Assembly: GCA_913060875.1 (NCBI GenBank)
Contig: CAJXSL010000001.1
Location: 186,001-250,000 of the forward strand
Reading direction: 5' to 3'
Length of the DNA: 64,000 bases
From: an uncultured Desulfobacteraceae bacterium
GTDB lineage: Bacteria; Desulfobacterota; Desulfobacteria; Desulfobacterales; UBA5852
The translations under genes and the position numbers were made by a program. Position 1 is the first letter of the stretch; every line of letters begins with the position of its first letter. Under the pieces are notes generated by a model. That model ran no database searches, was not told the origin of the DNA, and worked only from the letters and a program-made list of their open reading frames with translations. Below, piece by piece: positions 17,368-26,468 of the stretch.

Positions 17368-17543
17368 CGGCATCTCCATTCGCGGCATCTGTTTGACGGA
17401 GGGAGGAACCCGAGGGGTGTTTCGGTATCAGGGATGGTAGCCGCTTTTCGGTGCTGCGTCAACCGTTTGGGATAAATTCATAATGTGATTTGAATACCTT
17501 ATCGTGTTAATCGAAAGCGGCCAGCCACCCTGGCGCCCCTTGC

Positions 17544-17573
17544 TTGAGCCCTTGTGAAAAATTATGGTATAGA
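17544..17573 (+). promoter_or_regulatory. candidate promoter of the LppC-like gene
   Basis: TTGAGC (17544-17549) and TATAGA (17568-17573) are 18 bases apart, about 70 bases before the chosen start codon. Confidence 0.35.
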
Positions 17574-17645
17574 CTTTCTCAAAACAGCGTGTGGATCGCT
17601 ATAACCCCTTATAGACGCTCCATGCATCCCGGCATAGCTTGCCCC

Positions 17646-19751
17646 ATGCGTATTGCCATCAACCCGACAGCCCAGAGTGATCCCGTGACAACAAAATCAA
17701 ATATCGGCCAGAGCATGACCATTGCAGTCCTTCTCGTGTGTGCGTTCATGAGCGCCTGTGCGCCGCGCAAGATGCCTCCGCCGCCGGCCGCCGCCACCGA
17801 TACGGCCCTGCTGGCCCAGGCCGAGTCGGCCTTTCAAAAGGGTGAACTGCACTCCGCGCTGGATTACTATCAGGTACTGGTTCAGAATTTTCCCGACAGT
17901 CCGCTTCTGCCCCGGGCGTTTTTGAAAATCGGACGCATCCAGACGGCCCTCGATGATGATGTGGCCGCTCTGGAAAGCTACGACCAACTGGTGGCCACCT
18001 ACCCGGAAAGCCCGGAGGCCATGGACGCCCGGATCGAAATGCTGGGGGCGCTGCAGCGCCTGGGGCGTCACCAGGAAATTCTCGATACGGCCCCGGCCTT
18101 CGCCGATCAGGTTCAGGGGGATATGCAGCGCTTCCGGCTCTACGTGATTTTGGGAGATGCCCATGCGGCCCTGTCAATGTGGGACCAGAGCGTCTATTTT
18201 TATGCCCTGGCAGCCTCGGTCGCGCCCCCTCTCCACCAGGCAACCCTCAGGGAGAAGATGACCGCCGGGGTGGCCATGCTCCAGGACGACCAGATCGACC
18301 TGCTGCTGGGCCAGATCAGCGATGACACGGTTGCGGGCTATCTTGTCTTCCAGCGGGCCGTCAACATGGCCGGCACATCGGCCTATGACGACGCCGTCTG
18401 GCAGTTGACGGCATTCCTGGAGCGTTTCCCGGCGCATGAACTGGCGCCCCAGGCCCGGGAGCTGATGGCCCAGTTGGCCGACAAGGTGGCCTACGACCGC
18501 TATGCCCTCGGGTGTCTGCTCCCGCTCAGCGGACCTTATAAACTTTTTGGTGCCCGGGCCCTGGACGGCATTCAGCTGGCCTTCCGGGAAGCCAGCGCCA
18601 ATCTGGACGGGCAGCCCCTCCGGCTGGTGGTCAAGGATACCGGTTCGGATCCCAACCAGGCGGCCCGGGCCATGTCCGCCCTGGCCGAAGCCCGCGTCGC
18701 GGCTGTACTCGGCCCTATCGCCACCGCCGAATCAGCTGCCGAAGTGGCTCAGGCCCAGCGTATTCCCATCATGACGATTTCCCAGCGAGAGGGTGTGACG
18801 GCCATCGGCGACAATGTTTTCCGCCATTTTATCACCCCCCGCATGCAGGCGTCGGCCCTGGCCGCCTATATGATGGAAACCCTTGACAAACGGCGTATGG
18901 CCATCCTTTACCCGGATGAAAAATACGGGCGTATTTTTCGGGATGCGTTTTGGGAAGAAGTTTACCAGCGGGGGGGGGAGATCGTGGCAATGGAAGCTTA
19001 CGATCCCCAGAAGACCGATTTTGAAGTACCCGTCAAGAAACTCGTGGGGCGCCATTATGAAACGCCGGAAGACCTCAAAGCCCTGCGCGAGCCCCTGGAT
19101 CTTTTAGGCCCGCTGACCGCCCTGCCGGGATACCAGCCGCCCGAGGAGGAAGCCGTCGAGGAAACGATACCCGGCAAGCGGTCCCGGTCTTCACGCCCGG
19201 AAGATGATGCGCCGCCTCCCATAGTGGATTTCGAGGCCATCCTGGTGCCGGACGCTCCCCAGATGCTGGGCCTGGTCATTCCCCAACTGGCCTATCATGA
19301 TATCAACCATGTGACCCTGCTGGGCACCAACCTGTGGCATTCGGAGAAATTATTGAATAATGCCGGCGAGTACGTGCAGGGGGCGGTGCTGCCTTCGGGG
19401 TTCTATGCTGCCAGCCAGGCCCCCCGGGTCCGGCAGTTCATGGCCACGTTCGAATCGGTATATGGACGATTACCGGGATTTATCGAAGCCATCGCCTATG
19501 ACTCCGCTCACCTCATGCTGCAAACGTTGCTCAACCCCGAGGTTTGGCTGCGGGCCGGTATTCGCCAGGCGCTGCGGCAGGGTACGCCTGTGGCAGGGGT
19601 GACCGGTGATGTGGTTTTCGACGGCAGCGGCGAACCTGCCAAAGGGCTTAGTCTTTTACAGATCCGCGGCCGTGAATTTGTGGAAATCGATCCCACCCAG
19701 CGCCCACCGGCCGGCAGGCCGGTGGATGGGCCGCCCGTTCCCGCGCCCTGA
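17646..19751 (+). CDS. LppC/LpoA-like lipoprotein with TPR repeats and a periplasmic-binding fold
   Basis: The start is uncertain; I take the ATG at 17646 (701 residues), downstream of a promoter-like TATAGA. A lipoprotein signal ends at FMSAC, so the protein is probably anchored to a membrane. Residues about 45-270 are TPR-like helices (ALDYYQVLVQNFPDSPLL). About 290-680 form a type-1 periplasmic-binding fold (LGCLLPLSGPYKLFGARALD). E. coli LpoA, with the same architecture, activates penicillin-binding protein 1A, so a role in peptidoglycan growth is likely. A 70-residue acidic/basic insertion with EEEAVEETIPGKRSRS interrupts the fold. It converges on the phosphofructokinase gene. Confidence 0.82.
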   Translation: MRIAINPTAQSDPVTTKSNIGQSMTIAVLLVCAFMSACAPRKMPPPPAAATDTALLAQAESAFQKGELHSALDYYQVLVQNFPDSPLLPRAFLKIGRIQTALDDDVAALESYDQLVATYPESPEAMDARIEMLGALQRLGRHQEILDTAPAFADQVQGDMQRFRLYVILGDAHAALSMWDQSVYFYALAASVAPPLHQATLREKMTAGVAMLQDDQIDLLLGQISDDTVAGYLVFQRAVNMAGTSAYDDAVWQLTAFLERFPAHELAPQARELMAQLADKVAYDRYALGCLLPLSGPYKLFGARALDGIQLAFREASANLDGQPLRLVVKDTGSDPNQAARAMSALAEARVAAVLGPIATAESAAEVAQAQRIPIMTISQREGVTAIGDNVFRHFITPRMQASALAAYMMETLDKRRMAILYPDEKYGRIFRDAFWEEVYQRGGEIVAMEAYDPQKTDFEVPVKKLVGRHYETPEDLKALREPLDLLGPLTALPGYQPPEEEAVEETIPGKRSRSSRPEDDAPPPIVDFEAILVPDAPQMLGLVIPQLAYHDINHVTLLGTNLWHSEKLLNNAGEYVQGAVLPSGFYAASQAPRVRQFMATFESVYGRLPGFIEAIAYDSAHLMLQTLLNPEVWLRAGIRQALRQGTPVAGVTGDVVFDGSGEPAKGLSLLQIRGREFVEIDPTQRPPAGRPVDGPPVPAP

Positions 19752-19772
19752 GGGACTTCAGATCCGTCCGGG

Positions 19773-21101
19773 TCAGGCTGGGTTTTTGAGAGAGCCCTGT
19801 CCGGTGGCTTCCAGTACGGTGGACCAGAGCTTGCCCTTGGGGTTGACCTGTTTGCGGTGGCCGGAGGACACGGCCATGGGCACGTGGACAAAGTGGTTGT
19901 TCCAGTGACCGATCAGCATCCGCGTTTTACCGGCCATGCCCGCATGGACGGCATCACGGCCCAGAAATCCGCAGAACACGCTGTCATTGGCATTGGCCTG
20001 CAGACTGCGGATCATGTAGCTGGGATCGATATACTTGAGGTTGATTTCGGTATTTTTCCCCTGGAAATAGTCCTTGATGCGGTTTTTTAAAAAATGCCCC
20101 ACGTCGTGCAGCTTGACGTTGCCGCTGGCATCCCGTGTGGTTTCCTCTTCCTGAAAACATTCCTGCAACGCCCCTTCGGCCACCACGATAACGGCGTGAC
20201 TGCGCTGCTTCAAGCGCTCTTCCAGTTTGGTCAGCAGGCCGTTGGGGCCCTCCAGATCGATGGCGATTTCCGGAATCAGCACGAAATTGACATCCTGCTT
20301 GGCCAGGGTCGCGGTGGCGGCGATGAACCCGGAATGGCGCCCCATGAGCTTGATGAGGCCGATCCCGTTGGGATAGCCCTCGGCTTCGTTGTGGGCCCCG
20401 CGAATCGCCTGGGTGGCCACGTCCACGGCCGTGTCGAAACCAAACGAGCGGGATACCATGTGGATATCGTTGTCGATGGTCTTGGGGATGCCCACCACGC
20501 TGATTTTCAGGCCGCGCTCCAGGATCGCATCGGCAACGCGGCTGGCGGCTTTCAGGGTGCCGTCACCGCCGATGGTGAAGAGGATACTGATGTTCATGCG
20601 TTCCAGAGTGTCCACGATCTCGTCAATGGGCTGGGGCCCCCGGGAAGAGCCCAGGATGGAGCCCCCCATGTCCTGGATGTCGCTGACGTTGTCGGGGGCC
20701 AGATCGATTACGTCGTGGCCGTAGCGGGGGATAAAGCCCTGCAAACCGTATTTTATCCCATAGATGTGACGGACCCCATACCCGTAGTAGAGCTCCAGTA
20801 CGATCGAGCGGATAATGTCGTTCAGGCCCGGGCACATGCCGCCGCAGGTCACCAAGGCGCAGCGCAGTTTGCTGGGATCGAAGTAGATGTGGCTGCGGGG
20901 GCCGGCCATCTCAAACGAGGGGAAAGGTTCGTTTTCGCGGCACATTTTTTCCAGGCCGGACGGGGTGACATCCACCAGCACACGGTCGTCTGCCTGAATG
21001 AAATTGGGCTCTTCATCTCCGTTTTTCCATCCCTGGATGGGGGTTGGGATCTTGGCATCGCCAAGTACCGGGATGGTTGTATCAATTTGTCCGAATATCA
21101 T
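19773..21101 (-). CDS. pfkA: 6-phosphofructokinase, ATP-type with PPi-type lysine
   Basis: This 442-residue protein phosphorylates fructose 6-phosphate in glycolysis. The nucleotide site reads LFTIGGDGTLKAA: glycine after GGD marks an ATP enzyme, since PPi enzymes have GGDD. The substrate loop is GIPKTIDNDI, with a lysine that PPi enzymes share and E. coli PfkA replaces by glycine. This mixed pattern is known from the long ATP-dependent clade found in plants, trypanosomes and some bacteria. The 90-residue N-terminal extension before CALVTCGGMCPGLND also fits that clade. It converges on the LppC-like gene with 21 bases between stops. Confidence 0.92.
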   Translation of the reverse strand: MIFGQIDTTIPVLGDAKIPTPIQGWKNGDEEPNFIQADDRVLVDVTPSGLEKMCRENEPFPSFEMAGPRSHIYFDPSKLRCALVTCGGMCPGLNDIIRSIVLELYYGYGVRHIYGIKYGLQGFIPRYGHDVIDLAPDNVSDIQDMGGSILGSSRGPQPIDEIVDTLERMNISILFTIGGDGTLKAASRVADAILERGLKISVVGIPKTIDNDIHMVSRSFGFDTAVDVATQAIRGAHNEAEGYPNGIGLIKLMGRHSGFIAATATLAKQDVNFVLIPEIAIDLEGPNGLLTKLEERLKQRSHAVIVVAEGALQECFQEEETTRDASGNVKLHDVGHFLKNRIKDYFQGKNTEINLKYIDPSYMIRSLQANANDSVFCGFLGRDAVHAGMAGKTRMLIGHWNNHFVHVPMAVSSGHRKQVNPKGKLWSTVLEATGQGSLKNPA

Positions 21102-21240
21102 GGTTTCCTCTTGGAAATAGGGGTTGTTGTAACGCTGCCGGCTTTATGGACCCAAACCGGAAGGGCATCGTGCCTGTTCGTCACACCGGGGACTTTTGTT
21201 CTCCATGCGGTCGTTTTGAAATTAAGGAAGCGCTCTGCCC

Positions 21241-21278
21241 GGGATGCTTTAAGCTGCATCCCGCCATTCTATTGTCAA
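21241..21278 (-). promoter_or_regulatory. candidate promoter with overlapping palindrome upstream of pfkA
   Basis: On the minus strand TTGACA lies at 21278-21273, and 17 bases further on is a weak -10 (AGCTTA). A perfect inverted repeat GGGATGC-8-GCATCCC (21241-21262) covers the -10 region and could be an operator. Confidence 0.35.
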
Positions 21279-21392
21279 TATTTGGGATTAAAAAGCAAGT
21301 TGTTCCTGCCGGTTGCGTGGAGCTGTGTTGGGGCCTGAAGGTTTGCCGGAAAAGGCCACAAACGCATCAAATACGATTTTGTTAAAAAAGCC

Positions 21393-21421
21393 TTGACAAA
21401 CCCGATCGAATTTTTTAGGTT
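21393..21421 (+). promoter_or_regulatory. candidate promoter of the PxxKW protein gene
   Basis: TTGACA (21393-21398) and TAGGTT (21416-21421) are spaced by 17 bases, about 90 bases before the start codon. A GGCCGGG...CCCGGCC stem lies in the leader near 21452-21473. Confidence 0.4.
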
Positions 21422-21510
21422 CGCTCGGCTTTAATATAGAATTTGCTGAGGCCGGGTGAATCTAATCCCGGCCTTTCTGCGTTAAAATATCCCCAAAGGA
21501 GGTGATACCC

Positions 21511-21789
21511 TTGCTTTGTACAACCGTTCGCAAAGATCAGGAATGCCCGTTCATGACCGCCAATGGCTGTTCTTACACCGGCGGTATCTGCCATGAAACG
21601 GTCGAAGCCTGTGAAGGCTGTAGCCGTAAAGTTGAATTTTCGTCCGGCTGGTTTTGTTCTGCGTGCCCCGACCCGGCGGCCAAATGGAAGTCCGGCCACT
21701 GCAACCTGGCCACCCATGTGACCAAAGCCACCACCAGTAACAAGCAGAAAATCAACCCGCTCAAGGCTTCCAAGCGCGCCAATCGCTAA
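21511..21789 (+). CDS. PxxKW-family cysteine-rich protein
   Basis: The start is a TTG at 21511, with a nearly complete anti-ribosome match (AAAGGAGGTGAT) ending 5 bases before it, giving 92 residues. The protein has nine cysteines arranged as LCTTV, ECPF, GCSYTGGIC, ACEGCS, WFCSACPDPAAKW and GHCNL. The PAAKW sequence is the PxxKW signature of a small family seen mainly in Desulfobacterota. Function is unknown; the cysteines suggest a zinc or iron-sulfur site. The perfect ribosome site combined with a weak start codon and a strong terminator suggests a separately and highly transcribed gene. Confidence 0.85.
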   Translation: MLCTTVRKDQECPFMTANGCSYTGGICHETVEACEGCSRKVEFSSGWFCSACPDPAAKWKSGHCNLATHVTKATTSNKQKINPLKASKRANR

Positions 21790-21811
21790 AAAGCGTCGCG
21801 GATCGATATCG

Positions 21812-21847
21812 AAACCCCGCTCGTCATGCAACGAGCGGGGTTTTTTT
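21812..21847 (+). terminator. rho-independent terminator after the PxxKW gene
   Basis: CCCCGCTCGT pairs with ACGAGCGGGG over the 6-base loop CATGCA and is followed by seven T. It ends at the stop codon of the convergent aminotransferase gene and may serve both directions weakly. Confidence 0.9.
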
Positions 21848-23126
21848 ATACGGCGCCAAGCTGGTCGATGGCGGCGATCTGGGTGCAGATGGCCAAAACT
21901 TCCACGGCCGTCCGCACGTCTTCGATGGAGGCAAACGTGGGTGCGATGCGGATATTGCTGTCGCACGGATCGTTCCTCAGCGGATATGTGGCGCCGGCCG
22001 GTGTCAGCTTGACCCCGGCGTCGGCGGCCATTTTAACCACCGTGCGCGCACAACCATCAGGGGCATCAAAACTCACGAAATAACCGCCCTCGGGGCGCGT
22101 CCATGCGGCAATACCTTTGCCGGCCAGCTCAGTGTTGAGAACGTCTTCCACAACTTGAAAACGCGGCCGTATGACGGCGGCATGCTTTTCCATGTGCGCC
22201 AGGATGCCGTCCATATTTTTCAAAAAGCGGACATGACGCAACTGGTTGAGCTTGTCCGGGCCGATGGTCTGGAAAAAGAGGTGCGAGCGTACCCACTCCA
22301 TGTTGGTGGCGCTGCCGGCTATCATGGCCAGACCGGCACCGGGAAAGGTTATTTTGGATGTGGAACCGAACAGGAAGGGCCGCTCCGGACACCCGGCCGC
22401 CTTGCACGCTTCCAGGATGCTGCGCACGCGCCCGGGTCGCTCGCCCAGATAGTGAACGGCATAGGCATTGTCCCAGAAAATCCGGAAATCCGCCGCCCGG
22501 GTGGTCATGCGCGCCAGGCGGTCGACGGTGTCGTCCGAATAGATCGCGCCGGTGGGGTTGCTGTAGAGGGGCACGCACCAGATGCCCTTGATCGCTTCAT
22601 CAGCGGCCGCCAGCGATTCCACCGCGTCCATGTCGGGGCCGTCATCCGTCATGTCTACGGGGATCATCTCGATACCCAGCTGTTCGCAGATGGCGAAATG
22701 GCGATCGTAGCCGGGGCTTGGGCAGATGAACTTCAGTTGCGGCTCGCGGCACCAAGGGGTATGGGAAGCGCCCAGGCCGTGCACCATGGCCCGCAGAAAG
22801 GTATCGTACATCAGGTTGAGGCTGCTGTTGCCGCCGATAATGATTTCTTCCGGTCTAACCCCCATGTATTCGGCGAAGAGTTGGCGGACTTCCGGCAAAC
22901 CGTCCAGGCCGCCGTAGTTGCGGCAGTCCGTGCCCGCCGACGAAGTGTAATCCCGGGCATCGACGGTTTCCAGCAAACCGGCTGACAGGTCGAGCTGTTC
23001 CGGGGAGGGTTTGCCGCGGGTGATATCCAGGGAAAGCTCCCGGTCGCAAATGGCGGTATAGCGTTTCAGCAGGCCGGTTTTGATGGCCTGGAGTTCTTCG
23101 GGTGGCAACACGCTGAATTCGGTCAT
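21846..23126 (-). CDS. aspartate aminotransferase of the AspT (type Ic) group
   Basis: This 426-residue PLP enzyme has the cofactor lysine in STSKITFPGAG. The N-terminus LSLDITRGKPSPEQLDLS and RNYGGLDGLPEVRQLFA are characteristic of the corynebacterial AspT-like group rather than of classical AspC. It would exchange amino groups between aspartate/glutamate and their keto acids in the cytosol. Length and start are normal for the group. It is alone on the minus strand, facing the PxxKW gene, with a MITE-like repeat in its upstream region. Confidence 0.88.
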   Translation of the reverse strand: MTEFSVLPPEELQAIKTGLLKRYTAICDRELSLDITRGKPSPEQLDLSAGLLETVDARDYTSSAGTDCRNYGGLDGLPEVRQLFAEYMGVRPEEIIIGGNSSLNLMYDTFLRAMVHGLGASHTPWCREPQLKFICPSPGYDRHFAICEQLGIEMIPVDMTDDGPDMDAVESLAAADEAIKGIWCVPLYSNPTGAIYSDDTVDRLARMTTRAADFRIFWDNAYAVHYLGERPGRVRSILEACKAAGCPERPFLFGSTSKITFPGAGLAMIAGSATNMEWVRSHLFFQTIGPDKLNQLRHVRFLKNMDGILAHMEKHAAVIRPRFQVVEDVLNTELAGKGIAAWTRPEGGYFVSFDAPDGCARTVVKMAADAGVKLTPAGATYPLRNDPCDSNIRIAPTFASIEDVRTAVEVLAICTQIAAIDQLGAV

Positions 23127-23186
23127 GACCTGGTCTCCTTAGCGGGTCGGGTTTGGTCCGGGGTCGTGGCAAACGAGACTGCCATA

Positions 23187-23332
23187 TCGTGTCCGTCCAT
23201 AAAGGGTAGATTTTGGTTCCTGGCAAGGCCCGAGCGCGTTTGAAACCGGAGGAATAGCGCGTTATTGCGAGGATTGAAAACGAGCGAGAACGCCGCCAGG
23301 GGTCGAAAGATGCCATTTATGGACGGGCACTA
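23187..23332 (+). repeat. MITE-like element A, copy 1 (146 bp)
   Basis: Terminal inverted repeats CGTGTCCGTCCATAAA and TTTATGGACGGGCAC bound 146 bp that are about 90 % identical by eye to the reverse complement of the copy at 40166. The interior folds into a long hairpin. It encodes nothing. Confidence 0.8.
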
Positions 23333-23463
23333 TATAGCATTGCTCCGGCTGGTCATCAAGGGGGGCGGGGCATGGAGAGGTCAATTTTGCTTGCATTTCA
23401 TGCGGTGAGCGTTTAGACAAAGCAGTTACCCGTTGACGGAACCACCGGTTTGGATTCAAGCTT

Positions 23464-25299
23464 ATGCCCACGTTTTCATCCATGCGCGATCGATTCAAAT
23501 CACCCGATGCCAATTCGCTCTCCGCCCGCATCAGCCGGGCCGGGAAGTGGTCCTTTTACTTCATTATCATCGGTCTCATCGCCGGGCTCGGCTCGATTAT
23601 TTTCCATTATCTCTGCCTCCTGGGGATTCATTGGTTCATGGATTTCATGGCCGGGTACGTGCCCCCGTCACCGGCCGGCGAACACCATCTGTGGGCGCCG
23701 ACAGGGCGATCCTTCAACCGCTATATGCTGCTCTTCCTCCCGGCCCTGGGCGGCATCCTGAGCGGCTGGATCGTGTATACCTTTGCGCCGGAAGCGGAAG
23801 GGCACGGCACGGATGCGGCCATCGATGCCTATCACCGCAAGGGCGGTTTCATGCGGGGGCGGGTGCCCATCATCAAAACCATTGCTTCCGCCATTACGTT
23901 ATCGAGTGGGGGCTCCGGCGGTCGCGAAGGCCCCATTGCCCAGATCGGGGCGGGGTTCGGATCTTTTCTGGCCACCCGCCTGAAGCTTTCCGAACGGGAG
24001 CGCCGAATCATGATGGCGGCCGGCATCAGCGCCGGTGTGGGCAGTATCTTCCGGGCACCCCTGGCCGGAGCTCTCTTTGCGGCGGAGGTTCTATACCGGG
24101 ACCCGGAATTCGAGTCGGAAGTCATCATCCCGGCCGGAATTTCTTCGGTGGTGGCCTATTGCCTGTTTTGCCTGGTGTTCGGCTGGGGGTCCCTCTTCGA
24201 TACCCCGCATTTTGAGTTTCAGAATCCGCTGGAACTGGGGCCGTATCTCGTTTTGGCACTGGTGCTGGTGGCCACCGGTGTCTTTTACGTCAAATCGTTT
24301 TACGGGATCACGGCAATCTTCAAAAAGATCCCGATTCCCAACCATATCAAACCCGCCGTGGGCGGGTTATGCACGGGCCTCATCGGGTTTTATTTTCCCC
24401 AGTGTCTGGCCTTTGGCTACGGATTTGCCCAGCAGGCCCTCAATAACGAGCTGACCGTCCAATTTTTGCTGGCCCTGGCCATCGGAAAGGTCCTGACCAC
24501 CTCCTTTTCCATCGGTTCGGGAGGCAGCGGTGGTGTTTTCGGCCCCTCGGTCGTTATTGGCGGGGCCATGGGCGGGGCGGTGGGGATTATCTTCCATAAC
24601 ATCATGCCCGGGGTGGTCACGGCGCCGGGCGCTTTCGTGGTGGTGGGCATGGCCGGTTTTTTTACGGCGGTTTCCAATACCCCCATTTCCACGATCATCT
24701 TCGTCAGCGAGATGACGGATTCCTACCAACTGCTTCTGCCCAGCCTGCTGGTCTGCTCGGTGGCCTACCTGGCCTCCCGGAAGTGGACGATCTATGAGAA
24801 GCAGCCCCAGAACCGCATCAACTCGCCTGCCCATGCCGGCGAATTCTTCGTGGACATTCTGCAGACCTTCAAGGTGAAGGACCTGATGCCCCGGGTTCGC
24901 AAGGTCAACCTGATTCCCCAGGACATGCCCTTTCTGGAATTCAAACGCTATTTTGCCAAAACCAAACAGCATTATTTCCCTGTCATGGACCAGAACGGCC
25001 GGCTGAACGGCATCTTTTCCAGTACCGATATCCGCGGAGTCCTGTTCTCGTCGGAAATCGAAAACCTGGTGGTGATGAAAGACATTGCCACCAGCGATAT
25101 CATCCTGACCACGCCGGAAGAGGATCTGAACACGGTGCTGCAGAAGTTTACCACTAAGAACATCGACAGCCTGCCGGTGGTGGAACCGGATGACTACGGT
25201 TTGTTGATCGGCATGCTGACACGGCGGGAAGTGATTTCCTTCTACAACGAGCGTATCCAGGAAATGAAGGGCCAGCAGACCGCCCCTCAGGAAGCCTGA
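23464..25299 (+). CDS. ClC-family chloride channel/antiporter with CBS domains
   Basis: This 611-residue protein has a ClC membrane core (about 25-445) and two C-terminal CBS domains (about 470-600). The gating-glutamate motif is intact (GGSGGREGPIAQIG), as is GSGGSGGVFGPSVVIGG. The first selectivity motif reads GHGTDAAID instead of the GSGIP of E. coli ClcA. ClC proteins exchange chloride or other anions for protons or act as channels. The CBS pair usually binds adenine nucleotides and gates the core. It stands alone, with MITE copy 1 upstream and a long D-type repeat downstream. Confidence 0.92.
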   Translation: MPTFSSMRDRFKSPDANSLSARISRAGKWSFYFIIIGLIAGLGSIIFHYLCLLGIHWFMDFMAGYVPPSPAGEHHLWAPTGRSFNRYMLLFLPALGGILSGWIVYTFAPEAEGHGTDAAIDAYHRKGGFMRGRVPIIKTIASAITLSSGGSGGREGPIAQIGAGFGSFLATRLKLSERERRIMMAAGISAGVGSIFRAPLAGALFAAEVLYRDPEFESEVIIPAGISSVVAYCLFCLVFGWGSLFDTPHFEFQNPLELGPYLVLALVLVATGVFYVKSFYGITAIFKKIPIPNHIKPAVGGLCTGLIGFYFPQCLAFGYGFAQQALNNELTVQFLLALAIGKVLTTSFSIGSGGSGGVFGPSVVIGGAMGGAVGIIFHNIMPGVVTAPGAFVVVGMAGFFTAVSNTPISTIIFVSEMTDSYQLLLPSLLVCSVAYLASRKWTIYEKQPQNRINSPAHAGEFFVDILQTFKVKDLMPRVRKVNLIPQDMPFLEFKRYFAKTKQHYFPVMDQNGRLNGIFSSTDIRGVLFSSEIENLVVMKDIATSDIILTTPEEDLNTVLQKFTTKNIDSLPVVEPDDYGLLIGMLTRREVISFYNERIQEMKGQQTAPQEA

Positions 25300-25436
25300 T
25301 TCTCTTCCCCCGAATCCATCCAATTCTACTGATCGGCTAACCCTTTCGGGCCCAACCAATCCCGCATCTCGTCAGAGAGGAAAACATTCGTCCAACGCCG
25401 ATATCGGGCGAAAAGACTTTTTTGTGATGGCTTCTA

Positions 25437-25697
25437 TCCCGGATATTTCACGCGCTCGAGATGTTCATTGACAAGGCATCAGGGGCGCCGCTGTACTTCT
25501 GCTACCGCAAGCGCCTGATAACACGGTCAATGAGCATCTCGGGCGCGCCCGCAGGGTGAAATTTTTTCGATGATTTTGGAAATCGACCCAGGGTATTACG
25601 TGCCACCTAGAAATCATACCCCGATTCGCTTTGATAACCCTGAATAGTTGCCTAAAATTTATCGTGTAGAAAAAATTTCATGAAATGTTCGGGCTAG
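25437..25697. repeat. longest copy of the stop-codon-associated repeat (family D)
   Basis: It fills most of the 394-bp gap between the convergent clc and truA genes. Outer arms are CCCGGATATTTCACGCG on the left and TTTCATGAAATGTTCGGG on the right. The first 130 bp are a palindrome of their own (GAGATGTTCATTGAC against GTCAATGAGCATCTC, then GCGCC cores). The right end touches the truA stop codon. The shorter copies at 14030, 7441 and 40083 carry the same ends. Confidence 0.65.
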
Positions 25698-26464
25698 TAC
25701 TGGACATGCACCAGGAAGAGCCCATGCGGTGGCGCCGTAGGGGGGGCCAGGCGGCGGTCGGCGACCTCCAGAAGACCCGGGATATCGTCGGCGGCAAGTT
25801 TGCCCATACCCACGGCCACCAGCGTGCCAACGATGTTGCGCACCATAAAACGCAAAAAGCCGTCCGCGCGGATGTCGAACTCCAGGTGATCGTCGCGCTT
25901 CTGCCAGCTGGCTTCCATGACCTCCCGGACGGTGCTGGCGCGGGGGCTGCCGGAGCTTTCGAAGGATTTAAAATCGTGTCGGCCCCGCAGATGCCGGGCG
26001 GCTTGCGCCATGGCCGCGACATCCAGCGGGCGGTAGAGGTGCCAGGCATACTGGCGCCCTACGGCCCGGCGCACCGGGAGGTTACAGATCCGGTAGCGGT
26101 AGCGTTTCCAGCGGCTGTCGAAACGGGCGTGGAAATCCAGCGGGACCGACTGACAGGATTGCACGGCGATGTCGCCGGGCAGCAGGCCGTTCATGCCCTT
26201 TTGCAATTCCGCCGGTTCCAGGCGCGTATGGCTTTTAAAGTGGGCCGTCTGCCCCAGGGCGTGGACGCCGGCGTCGGTGCGTCCCGACCCATGCAGGGTG
26301 ACAGGTGCCCTGGTCATGCGCTGCAAAACATTTTCCAACGCCCCTTGGATGCTGGGCTGATCCGGCTGGCGTTGCCAGCCGCAGTAGGCCGTACCGTCGT
26401 ATTCCACCACCAGCTTGAAGTTTTTTTCCGGCCGTTGGTCAGGCGTGCAGGGGTTATCGGCCAT
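25694..26464 (-). CDS. truA: tRNA pseudouridine(38-40) synthase TruA
   Basis: This 256-residue cytosolic enzyme converts uridines 38-40 of tRNA anticodon arms to pseudouridine. The N-terminus FKLVVEYDGTAYCGWQRQP and the catalytic-aspartate motif GSGRTDAGVHALGQ are diagnostic, and FLRFMVRNIVGTL marks the C-terminal half. It starts 4 bases after the AEC transporter stop and shares a transcript with it and the dual-CXXC protein. Confidence 0.97.
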   Translation of the reverse strand: MADNPCTPDQRPEKNFKLVVEYDGTAYCGWQRQPDQPSIQGALENVLQRMTRAPVTLHGSGRTDAGVHALGQTAHFKSHTRLEPAELQKGMNGLLPGDIAVQSCQSVPLDFHARFDSRWKRYRYRICNLPVRRAVGRQYAWHLYRPLDVAAMAQAARHLRGRHDFKSFESSGSPRASTVREVMEASWQKRDDHLEFDIRADGFLRFMVRNIVGTLVAVGMGKLAADDIPGLLEVADRRLAPPTAPPHGLFLVHVQY

Positions 26465-26468
26465 GATG

